Origin: Bacillota bacterium
GTDB taxonomy: Bacteria; Bacillota; Sulfobacillia; JAJZIM01; JAJZBP01
Direction of reading: 5' to 3'
Assembly: GCA_021798855.1 (NCBI GenBank)
Contig: JAJZBP010000092.1
Coordinates: 1-8,059, forward strand
Length of the DNA stretch: 8,059 nucleotides
Part shown: positions 1-5,777 of the stretch, in pieces
Layout of the letters: each line of letters begins with the position of its first letter
Position numbering within the stretch: position 1 is the stretch's first letter
The notes under the pieces: model-generated
What the model was told of the DNA's origin: nothing
Database searches by the model: none
The model's input: the letters and a program-made list of their open reading frames with translations, nothing else
Made by a program: the position numbers and the translations under genes

Positions 1-230
1 GCTTTCTGATTTGGGGCGTAACTTTGGAAAACTAGCAGCTTAACCCCGGGGTCCAGGCTGGAGAATACGTCACCGTAATTGTGTTTTTGACCACTTAGTT
101 TCCGAGGCAGGAATTCCCGGCGCAAATGGTCGGGAAAGCCGTTCCCGGTGGGACCTATTCCTCTGCCGGGACTGCTACCGGCGTTACGGCTATAATTAGA
201 ACCGGAGACGGAAAAATGCCCCGCCCCCGG
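1..230. other. Gene-free 230 bases after the lipoprotein gene
   Basis: No coding region is supported here on either strand. It holds an inverted repeat (GGTC-GGGAA...TTCCC...GACC, 128-155), and a weaker one, ACCGG (201-205) with CCGGT (227-231), that brackets a run of five A residues. The latter touches the lipoprotein stop on the minus strand, but no T run follows the stem, so I do not call a terminator. The region is less GC-rich than the genes. Confidence 0.5.
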
Positions 231-1196
231 TCAGCTTTGATTGGCCGTCCAGTCCAGACCGTCGGTCGAGGTGTAAACGGCGCCGCCAACCCCGGTCAGG
301 GTGAAATGTCCGGCGCCGTAGCTGACCCCGCCGGACACGATGGTCCGCTGATTCCAACCGGGGGCCGCCGTCCAGGTCGATCCGCCGGCCGACGTCAGCA
401 CCGCGCTGCCGCCGACGCCGTTTTGCACCAGGATGTTTCCCAGGGCCACGTAGCGTCCGTTCCCGTAGGCGACGGAGTGAAGGCTTCCGCCGTCTCCGCC
501 CAAACCCTTCAGCGTTTCCGTCCAGGCCACCCCGCCGTCGGTGGACGTCAGAATCAATCCCTGGGAGAAGTCCCCTCCCACCGCGATGAAACGTCCGTTG
601 CTGAAGGACACCGCCCCCAGTTGCGAATCGTTCTCGGCGGCTTGGGCCGCAGGCAGTCCTCCCGGGGGGGTAATTTGCGGATTGTGCGCCGTCCAGTCGG
701 CGCCGTCCGGTGAGGTGAAGACAACGCCGCGAACCCCGTTGTTGGTGATCGACTCGGTGCCCACCGCCACGAAGGTTCCCCCACCGTAGGCCACGCCGGT
801 GAGATTGAGATTCATCTTCTCAAGATGGAGTTGAACACCGAGATTCGCCACCGTCCAATGCGCCTTATCCCGTGAGGTCAGGATGTTGCCGCCGGATTGC
901 AGCGCCACAAAACAACCGTTGCCGAAGGCAACGCCGGCCGGGTTCACCCGCGCCGTGGCGGACGCCGCCACGGCAAAGCGACAGTGCGCCGCCGCGGTTT
1001 GTTGCCCGGTCGCCCCGGTGGCCCCGGTGGCCTGCCGCAAGCCACCGGTTGGCTCTTTTGTTTTTGTCGTCCCCTGGGAAACCGCCGGCCGCGTGCCGTT
1101 GGCTCGCGGCGCAGAAACAAAGACGCCCGTCCCGCACCCCCCCAGGATGGCGCCGGCGGCGAGAGCGGCGGCCACCGCCGTCACGAATTTGCTCAT
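231..1196 (-). CDS. Secreted lipoprotein with five WD/Asp-box-like propeller repeats, function unknown
   Basis: The 321-residue product starts with a lipoprotein signal: MSKF, a hydrophobic segment and lipobox LGGC with Cys21 as the lipidated residue. A low-complexity Thr/Gly/Ala linker (about 22-75, including GATGATGQQ) follows. Then come five repeats at about 88-115, 134-169, 195-226, 241-276 and 290-317. Each has the pattern GVxYGNGxFVAVG, a variable loop, then hydrophobic-TSxDGxxWT. TSxDGxxW resembles Asp-box (BNR) turns of beta-propellers, so a five-bladed extracellular propeller is the natural reading. Good ribosome site GGAAGGG 5 bases before ATG. It lies 104 bases after panD, separated by a leader with nested inverted repeats. 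No enzyme motif is visible; ligand binding on the cell surface is a guess. The family is not one I can name. Confidence 0.85.
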   Translation of the reverse strand: MSKFVTAVAAALAAGAILGGCGTGVFVSAPRANGTRPAVSQGTTKTKEPTGGLRQATGATGATGQQTAAAHCRFAVAASATARVNPAGVAFGNGCFVALQSGGNILTSRDKAHWTVANLGVQLHLEKMNLNLTGVAYGGGTFVAVGTESITNNGVRGVVFTSPDGADWTAHNPQITPPGGLPAAQAAENDSQLGAVSFSNGRFIAVGGDFSQGLILTSTDGGVAWTETLKGLGGDGGSLHSVAYGNGRYVALGNILVQNGVGGSAVLTSAGGSTWTAAPGWNQRTIVSGGVSYGAGHFTLTGVGGAVYTSTDGLDWTANQS

Positions 1197-1212
1197 GCGA
1201 ACCCTTCCTTTT

Positions 1213-1285
1213 CGAGGTTTTCTCCGGCATTGCCGTTCCCGTTTGCCTTAGCCACAACCGGGTAACCACCTTCGGTGGACGCCTC
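1213..1285 (-). promoter_or_regulatory. Possible structured leader of the lipoprotein gene
   Basis: Nested pairings can form a multibranch fold in the RNA. GAGG (1285-1282) pairs with CCUC (1217-1214), enclosing CCACC-GAA-GGUGG (1278-1266), CCCG (1262-1259) with CGGG (1241-1238), and CGGC-AAU-GCCG (1235-1225). The closing helix ends about 10 bases before the ribosome binding site. It matches no riboswitch class I can name. The individual stems are short, so this is a candidate only. Confidence 0.3.
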
Positions 1286-1300
1286 ACCAAGCCGTGGCCG

Positions 1301-1663
1301 TCAACCGTGCGGCTTCTCCACCACCCGGTTTTTCTCCCCAACGAAAACCAACTTGGGCCGGAAGCCGGTCACTTCCTCCGGCCCAAGGTAGGCATAGGCC
1401 AAAATGATCACCAGGTCGCCCGGCTGGCCCAGGCGGGCGGCCCCACCGTTCAGGGCGACGACGCCGGAACCGGAAGGCGCCGGGATGGCGTAGGTTTCAA
1501 AGCGCGCCCCCGTGGTCACGTTGACCACCTGGACCTGTTCATACTCCAAGATGTCGGCCAGTTCCAACAACTCCCGGTCTACGGAAATGCTCCCGACGTA
1601 ATTCAGATCCGCGCCGGTCACGGTGGCCCGGTGGATTTTGCTTTTTAAAAGATGGCGCAACAT
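1301..1663 (-). CDS. panD: Aspartate 1-decarboxylase (pyruvoyl enzyme precursor)
   Basis: PanD decarboxylates L-aspartate to beta-alanine for pantothenate and CoA synthesis. The 120-residue proenzyme cleaves itself between Gly24 and Ser25 in NYVGSIS, turning Ser25 into the pyruvoyl group. Catalytic-site residues are in register with the family: Lys9 and His11 (KIHR), Tyr22, Arg54, Thr57 and Tyr58 (ARFETYAIP), then GSGVVALNGGAARL and GDLVIILAY. The ATG at 1663 gives this exact numbering and has GAGGAG 10 bases upstream. A TTG at 1672 leaves one base after the ribosome site and is rejected. The gene has its own promoter (1696-1724), so it is a unit separate from the upstream selenoprotein gene. 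panB and panC are not in the window, but coaX, the next pathway kinase, is about 3.3 kb upstream. Confidence 0.95.
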   Translation of the reverse strand: MLRHLLKSKIHRATVTGADLNYVGSISVDRELLELADILEYEQVQVVNVTTGARFETYAIPAPSGSGVVALNGGAARLGQPGDLVIILAYAYLGPEEVTGFRPKLVFVGEKNRVVEKPHG

Positions 1664-1695
1664 CGGTTTCAAACTCCTCTGAACTTGTTGCGGTT

Positions 1696-1724
1696 ATTTT
1701 AACAAATGAACGCCCCTTTGGCAA
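1696..1724 (-). promoter_or_regulatory. panD: Sigma-70/SigA-type promoter for panD
   Basis: TTGCCA (1724-1719) and TAAAAT (1701-1696) are separated by exactly 17 bases. They lie in the only AT-rich patch of the region, 33 bases upstream of the panD ATG and 20 bases from its GAGGAG site. The start of transcription should be near 1690. Confidence 0.7.
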
Positions 1725-1770
1725 AAAAGCCGCGGCCCGGCGGCGGCGCCCTAAGGCTGCGCCATCGCAC
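1725..1770 (-). terminator. Terminator-like hairpin after the selenoprotein gene
   Basis: About 35 bases after the selenoprotein stop the mRNA contains GCCGC-CGGGCC-GCGGC followed by six U residues. Just ahead of it is a second hairpin, GGCGC-AGCCTTAGG-GCGCC. A GC-rich stem and U run fit Rho-independent termination, though the stem is only 5 bp. The U run touches the -35 box of the panD promoter. Confidence 0.6.
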
Positions 1771-1779
1771 GGGCAATCT

Positions 1780-2397
1780 TCACCGCTCCTGGGCGGCGAT
1801 TTGGCGCAGCGCCCCGAGCATGGCCTCCAGGGGCTGGGCGCCCACGATCTTGTAGCGTTGGTCGATGACGAAGGCCGGCACGCCCGTGATCCCGAATCTT
1901 TGGGCCATTTCCCCGTACTCGGCCAACCGCCGCTCGTACCGGGGATCATCCATCTGCCGCATGGCCGCGTCGCCCGCCAGCCCCACCTTGGCGCAGGCCT
2001 CCCGCAGGACGTCCGCGTCGGCCAGGTTGCCTTGATCGGCGAAATAGGCTTGATATAAGCGGCGGTGGAGTGCCCACTCCTCGGCCGGCGCCCGTTCCCG
2101 CGCCCACTCGCTCAGCAAAAGAGCCCGGTGGGTGTTGAAGATCAGCCGCCGGTTCCCGGCATAGGAAAGGCCGGCCTCCGCCATCCTTCCCCGCAAGTAG
2201 CTTTGCGTCCTTTCCAACTGGGCCGGGGACATTTGCAGATGATCGGAAACGTCCGCCCCTGCGGAGGGCACATCCGGATGCAGTTCAAATGGGGCCAAAC
2301 TCACCTGCAATTCCAATTCCGCTTCCAATTGCAGCCTTTCGACGAGTCCCTCGCCGATATAGCAAAACGGTCAGTTGTAATCATAAAAAACCTGCAT
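1780..2397 (-). CDS. DsbA/FrnE-family thiol oxidoreductase, selenoprotein (in-frame TGA read as selenocysteine at residue 9)
   Basis: DsbA-family (FrnE-like) thioredoxin-fold oxidoreductase of 205 residues. It starts MQVFYDYN, then in-frame TGA (2373-2371), then PFCYIGEG. Relatives have Cys there (CPFCYIG), so the active site is predicted to be UPFC (9-12). Past the TGA the frame is open to 1780 and keeps family hallmarks: APFELHPD (35-42), the helical insertion with NTHRAL (89-93 region), and the cis-Pro loop GITGVPAFVID (169-179, Pro174). The 3' part alone, starting at TTG 2328, would lack the first strand and active site. ATG 2397 is a fair start. TTG at 2403 in the same frame has better spacing (7 bases) from GGGAGGG at 2417-2411 and would add two residues. 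A SECIS-like hairpin follows the TGA at once. The preceding gene ends at 2747, with two palindromic repeats between. The thiol substrate and cellular location are unknown; no signal peptide is visible, so cytosolic action is likely. The alternative is a nonsense-mutated pseudogene, which the hairpin and placement make unlikely. Confidence 0.88.
2340..2357 (-). promoter_or_regulatory. Bacterial SECIS-like hairpin decoding the UGA codon
   Basis: In the mRNA, UGA (2373-2371) is followed by 14 bases and then UCGGCGAG-GGA-CUCGUCGA (the first and last bases, 2357 and 2339, add an eighth U-A pair). The stem has one G-U and otherwise Watson-Crick pairs. The loop is GGA with G first. Distance from UGA to the loop is 21 nt. 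UUGC (2365-2362) and GCAA (2332-2329) can add a lower stem below an internal loop. Published bacterial SECIS models ask for a short apical loop with a G in its first two bases about 16-37 nt after UGA, and this fits. Its role would be to bind SelB with GTP and Sec-tRNA. Confidence 0.8.
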
Positions 2398-2417
2398 CCG
2401 CAACGCGAAACCCTCCC

Positions 2418-2624
2418 TTTATAGCACGGGAGCCACCCTCGGTGGCGAACTGGGCGTCAAAGGTTTTAGTACGACCGCAACGCGGCCGGTGGAGAGTGAA
2501 GCGGAGGGATCCTCATCCGTCCGCCGCGAAGCGAATGCAATCCCGGAGCTTCACTCCACGTTTGCCGGAGGTCTGTTCCTTGCCCTCGCCAACGGCGACG
2601 GGCGTATGTACGGAGCCGAAACCC
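2418..2624 (-). repeat. Modular palindromic repeat, copy A (long form with a 104-nt variable module)
   Basis: Conserved blocks shared with copies B and C are present. One end (2418-2457) includes TTTATAGCACGGG and hairpin GCCACC-CTC-GGTGGC (2432-2446). The centre block GAGGTCTGTTCC begins at 2568, and the other end is GGCGACGGGCGTATGTACGG to GAAACCC at 2618-2624. Between the first two blocks sits a module unique to this copy (about 2464-2567). It folds as a 12-bp stem, GTGGAG(AG)TGAAGC at 2489-2502 with GCTTCACTCCAC at 2548-2559, around a GC-rich loop with a small CGC-GAA-GCG hairpin. It is oriented like the genes and ends next to the ribosome binding site of the selenoprotein gene. Period to copy B is 210 bases. 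Confidence 0.9.
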
Positions 2625-2627
2625 ACC

Positions 2628-2738
2628 TTTATAGCACGGGAGCCACCCTCGGTGGCGAACTGGGCGTCCAAGGGTTCGGCGGAGGTCTGTTCCTTGCCCT
2701 CGCCAACGGCGACGGGCGTATGTACTGAGGCGAAACCC
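2628..2738 (-). repeat. Modular palindromic repeat, copy B (minimal form)
   Basis: Shortest copy (111 bases): TTTATAGCACGGG, hairpin GCCACC-CTC-GGTGGC (2642-2656), GAACTGGGCGTC, the centre block GAGGTCTGTTCCTTGCCCTC, then GGCGACGGGCGTATGTAC and GAAACCC. It carries no inserted hairpin modules, so it is the best guide to the basic unit. It is directly adjacent to copy A and about 9 bases after the stop of the small membrane gene. A perfect 12-base direct repeat, GCGAAACCCTCC, brackets the A+B pair (2405-2416 and 2730-2741). Confidence 0.9.
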
Positions 2739-2746
2739 TCCTTCGC

Positions 2747-2848
2747 TCACAAACGGACGATGACGCTCCACAACAGGGCCACGGCCAGGGCTACCACGGG
2801 CAGGAAAAGGAGCCAGGACCACACCGGACCTTTTTCCATCGCCAACAT
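2747..2848 (-). CDS. Small single-pass membrane protein, 33 residues, unknown function
   Basis: I do not recognise this gene. The frame encodes MLAMEKGPVWSW followed by LLFLPVVALAVALLWSVIVR and a final Leu. A hydrophobic stretch of about 20 residues is flanked by EK on one side and Arg on the other, which fits a single transmembrane helix. The ATG at 2848 is preceded by AGGGGAG with 8 bases between, a good ribosome binding site; a second ATG at 2839 gives MEKG. It starts 71 bases after the PBP stop, so co-transcription with the PBP operon is likely. Its stop is followed within a few bases by GGAGGG and the first palindromic repeat. It may be a short partner of the PBP or a small regulator, but nothing visible decides this. 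Short length makes chance possible, although a good ribosome site and a clean helix support it. Confidence 0.55.
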   Translation of the reverse strand: MLAMEKGPVWSWLLFLPVVALAVALLWSVIVRL

Positions 2849-2919
2849 CCACTCCACTCCCCTGTTTGAGTTGCCGGCGGGCGCCCCTGGGCATCCGTCC
2901 GCCCTTCCGGGCACAAAGC

Positions 2920-5007
2920 TCATTTTACCGGTGCGCTGAAGGTCACCGTCACTCCGGTTCCCTGGTTCACGGCCGTTCCCGCCGCCGGCTTGGTGTCCAC
3001 CGCATAACCGGTCCCGGCCGGCGTAAAGCCCAGGTTCAACTCATCCAGAATGTCCGCCACTTCCCGCATATCCAGACCCTGCAAAGGCGGCAGGACAACC
3101 TTGGCTCCCGCCGCCGGCCGAGCGGTGAGCAAGATCACCGCGGTCCCCGCTTTTTCCACTGTACCAGGAAAAGGGTATTGGCGCAACACGTCCGGCCCGT
3201 TCCCCACAACCACCGGCTTCAAGCCCAACCGGGAGACGGCGGTGGCCGCCGCCGTCGCCGGTTTTGCGGACAAATCCGGGACCGTCGCCCCGACCGTCAT
3301 CGGGATCGGCGCGGTCTGGGCCGACACCTGGGGCGGGATGCCCAGGTACCTGAGGGATTCCCCCATCACCTTGGCCCACACCGGCGCCGCCACCTGCGCG
3401 CCGTAAAAACCGATCTTGGGATTGGGGGCGAGGATCTGGACCAGAATGGCCAACTTGGGATTCGGCAAAGGTCCGAAGCCGATGAAGGAAGCCATGAAAC
3501 GCCGGTTGGACACCTTCCCGTTGGCCACCAACTGGGCGGTGCCGGTTTTCCCGGCCAGGACGTAACCGGGAACCTCCGCGCTGGTGCCCGTGCCGTGGCT
3601 CGTGATCACCCCACGCATGGCGGCGCTGACTTCAGCGGCCACCCAGCGGGGGATGACCCGGCGGATGGGCGCCGGATGGAACTTTTTCACCACTTTACCG
3701 TCGCCGTTGAGCAGCGCCCTCCCCACGTGGGGCCGGGGCAGCAGCCCGCCGTTGGCCACGGCACAGGCGGCGTCCAGCAAGCCGATGGGGGTGGTGGTCA
3801 GGGTCTGGCCGAAGGACATGTTGGCCAGGTCGATGGGCCGGACCGACGCCGCGGGCAGAACGATGCCGGCCCCCTCCCCCGGCAGATCCACCCCGGTGGG
3901 CGAGTTGATGCCGAAAAGGTGGACATAGCGGAGGAACTTGGTCACCCCCAATTTCAGTCCGGTATCCATGAAGTAGATGTCGTCAGAGAGGGCAACGGCC
4001 TTGTCGAAGCTCACCTTGCCGAACCCCTTGGGATACCAGTTGTTCACCCGCACCCCGCCGATGATCTTGTAGCCGGGGTCGTAAAAGACCGTGGACGTGG
4101 TTATGGTGTGGGTGGCCAGCGCGGCCGAGGCGGTCACCAACTTGAAGGTCGAGCCGGGAGGATAGGTATCGGTCACGACCGGGTCGCCCAGGTCGGCCGC
4201 CGGATACCGGTAATAATGGTTCGGATCGAAAGTTGGATAGACGGCCAGGGCCAGGATCGCTCCGGAATTCGGATCCATCACGATGACCTGCCCCGACTTG
4301 GCGTGGAATTTCGTGATGGCTTGTTGTAGGGCATTTTGGGCGTCCGCCTGAATCACCGCGTCCAGGGTGAGTTGCAAACTGTCACCGGGAACGGGGGGAA
4401 CGATGGTGTGCGGAAATTGCGCCAGAAAATTGCCGGCCGCATCGAATTGGCCGATTTCCTGCCCGGCTTTCCCCGCCAAGTATTTCTGGTAGTAAAGCTC
4501 GACCCCGGCCAGGGGCCTCCCGCCCAACCCGACGAAGCCGAGAACCTGCGCCGCCAGTTTCCCCAGCGGGTACTCCCTGCGGGTGCCGGCGGTCACGAAT
4601 ACTCCCGCCGGTTTGGCCTTTTTCACCGCCGCACCCTGGGCGGTGGTGGCCAGTCGGTCCAGGTAAACGAAACTGGTCGGCGCCGTCAGTGCCTTGACCA
4701 GAACGCTTGCCCTGAGGTGCAGGATCCCCGCCAACACCCCGGCCTCCGCCGCCGGCTTTTTCACCTCGTGGGGGTCGGCGGCGATCACCGCGTCGGGCAC
4801 GTCCAGGGCCAGGATCCTCCCCTGCCGATCATAGATCAGCCCCCGGGAGGCCGGAAGGGGACGGGTTTGAGTGGTTTCGTTGCGCGCCCGGGCGGCCAGG
4901 TTCCCCCCCGCGATGACCTGTTCATAAAAGATCCGGACCACCAGGACTCCGAGGGCCAGGCCCAAGCAGGCACTGATCCAAATGATTCGCCGGCGCATCT
5001 TCCTCAA
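2920..5007 (-). CDS. Class B penicillin-binding protein (FtsI/SpoVD-type transpeptidase) with two PASTA domains
   Basis: This is a peptidoglycan transpeptidase anchored in the membrane by one N-terminal helix (about residues 8-28) with the rest outside. The dimerisation or pedestal region starts with ASRGLIYDRQGRILA (53-67). The catalytic domain carries STFK (286-289, nucleophile Ser286), SDD (341-343, the SxN/SxD position) and KTGT (487-490). Two PASTA domains follow (about 573-629 and 636-692); these bind muropeptide-like ligands or support protein contacts in SpoVD, PBP2x and related proteins. The 695-residue length fits SpoVD/FtsI proteins with PASTA tails. TTG at 5007 overlaps the coaX TGA, and ATG at 4998 is an alternative that removes three residues; a GGGGGGAAG purine tract precedes both. 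Location at the end of a cofactor operon, and not in the mur/dcw cluster, suggests a specialised paralogue such as one used in sporulation, but that is inference. Confidence 0.93.
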   Translation of the reverse strand: MRKMRRRIIWISACLGLALGVLVVRIFYEQVIAGGNLAARARNETTQTRPLPASRGLIYDRQGRILALDVPDAVIAADPHEVKKPAAEAGVLAGILHLRASVLVKALTAPTSFVYLDRLATTAQGAAVKKAKPAGVFVTAGTRREYPLGKLAAQVLGFVGLGGRPLAGVELYYQKYLAGKAGQEIGQFDAAGNFLAQFPHTIVPPVPGDSLQLTLDAVIQADAQNALQQAITKFHAKSGQVIVMDPNSGAILALAVYPTFDPNHYYRYPAADLGDPVVTDTYPPGSTFKLVTASAALATHTITTSTVFYDPGYKIIGGVRVNNWYPKGFGKVSFDKAVALSDDIYFMDTGLKLGVTKFLRYVHLFGINSPTGVDLPGEGAGIVLPAASVRPIDLANMSFGQTLTTTPIGLLDAACAVANGGLLPRPHVGRALLNGDGKVVKKFHPAPIRRVIPRWVAAEVSAAMRGVITSHGTGTSAEVPGYVLAGKTGTAQLVANGKVSNRRFMASFIGFGPLPNPKLAILVQILAPNPKIGFYGAQVAAPVWAKVMGESLRYLGIPPQVSAQTAPIPMTVGATVPDLSAKPATAAATAVSRLGLKPVVVGNGPDVLRQYPFPGTVEKAGTAVILLTARPAAGAKVVLPPLQGLDMREVADILDELNLGFTPAGTGYAVDTKPAAGTAVNQGTGVTVTFSAPVK

Positions 5008-5777
5008 CGGCTTCCCCCCCGCCCATCCCGGAAAATTTCACCCAGCCCCTCCAGGGTGAGGTTGGGAGCATGGAAAACCGGCGCAGCCAAAGCCGGCAAT
5101 AAAGCGCCGGCCCAACCGCCGGTCACCACGAGGGGGGCCGGTTCGCCCAATTCCCTCCGGTGGCGCTCGGCCAGGCTTTCCACCGCCGCCGCCAGCCCCC
5201 AATAGATCCCCGCCGCCATACCTTCCGCCGTATCGCGGCCGATGCTGGTTCCCGGAGGCTCCAACCATGGCGTTTCCGGCAGCGCCGCCGTCCCCCGGTG
5301 GAGAGCCTGCAGGGAAAGGCCGATTCCCGGCAGGATGGCCCCGCCCAAGAAAACTCCGTCTTTGGAAACGGCATCGACCGTAACCGCCGTGCCCAGATCG
5401 GCCACGAGACACGGTTTTCCCACCCTGAGCACTCCCCCCACCGCCGCGGCAATCCGGTCCGGACCCAGGAGGGAAGGAACCCGGTAACCCAAGACCAGCC
5501 CGGCGGACGCGCTCGGCCCGGCCTCAACCAGGGGCTTCCCCCATTCGGCGGCCACCGCACGCAGGATCTCGACCAGGGGCGAAACCACGCAGGCGGCTCC
5601 CATTCCCTCCAACTCCTCCAAGCCGACCCCCGCCTGCTCCAGGAAGGCCCGTAGCATTGCGGCGTATTCGGCCGCCGCAACCAATTCGGTCCGTCGGCGG
5701 GCCCACGCCCGCAATTCCCTGCCCCGGTAAATTCCACAGCGGGTGTTGGTGTTGCCCACGTCGACGGCCAGGATCAT
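5004..5777 (-). CDS. coaX: Type III pantothenate kinase
   Basis: CoaX phosphorylates pantothenate with ATP, the first committed step of CoA synthesis in the cytosol. The 257-residue length is normal for type III enzymes of the ASKHA fold. Visible motifs are the phosphate-1 loop DVGNTN (6-11), the pantothenate-binding GPDR (105-108), the phosphate-2 motif DLGTAVTVD (127-135) and GGAILPG (145-151). A Thr/Gly-rich VVTGGWA motif at about 217-223 is the adenosine-side loop. The ATG at 5777 overlaps the birA stop as ATGA. A longer frame open to 6140 is only a shadow of birA, with Gly/Arg-rich nonsense sequence ahead of MILAVDVGNT. The birA-coaX pairing is common in Bacillota. Type III kinases are not inhibited by CoA, a family property that cannot be read from the sequence. 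Confidence 0.95.
   Translation of the reverse strand: MILAVDVGNTNTRCGIYRGRELRAWARRRTELVAAAEYAAMLRAFLEQAGVGLEELEGMGAACVVSPLVEILRAVAAEWGKPLVEAGPSASAGLVLGYRVPSLLGPDRIAAAVGGVLRVGKPCLVADLGTAVTVDAVSKDGVFLGGAILPGIGLSLQALHRGTAALPETPWLEPPGTSIGRDTAEGMAAGIYWGLAAAVESLAERHRRELGEPAPLVVTGGWAGALLPALAAPVFHAPNLTLEGLGEIFRDGRGGSR

Noticed and set aside
128..155. Inverted repeat as terminator of the lipoprotein transcript
   Set aside because: No T run follows the stem on either strand, and it lies about 75 bases after the stop.
191..196. Perfect TATAAT on the plus strand
   Set aside because: There is no -35 box at 16-18 bases upstream and no plus-strand gene follows; the downstream plus frame is a shadow of the lipoprotein gene.
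1213..1285. c-di-GMP (GEMM) riboswitch upstream of the lipoprotein gene, suggested by GGCAAAC
   Set aside because: The required GNRA hairpin between GGCAAACC and GACGCAAAGCC-type segments is absent.
1780..2328. Shorter oxidoreductase frame starting at TTG 2328, with the upstream part treated as a pseudogene or intergenic
   Set aside because: It would lack the first strand and the CxxC-type active site. The upstream in-frame codons encode exactly the missing family sequence, with a single TGA at the redox Cys followed by a SECIS-like stem.
2405..2741. CRISPR array
   Set aside because: There are only two adjacent units with 111-207 base lengths and internal hairpins, no regular spacers, and no cas genes.
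2466..2894. 142-residue minus-strand frame across the repeats and the small membrane gene
   Set aside because: The translation is Arg/Gly-rich with no recognisable motif, runs through repeat copies, and conflicts with the better supported 33-residue frame in another phase.
2866..4329. Long plus-strand frame opposite the PBP gene
   Set aside because: Its product is a His/Arg/Gly-rich shadow of a GC-rich coding strand; the minus strand carries all PBP catalytic motifs.
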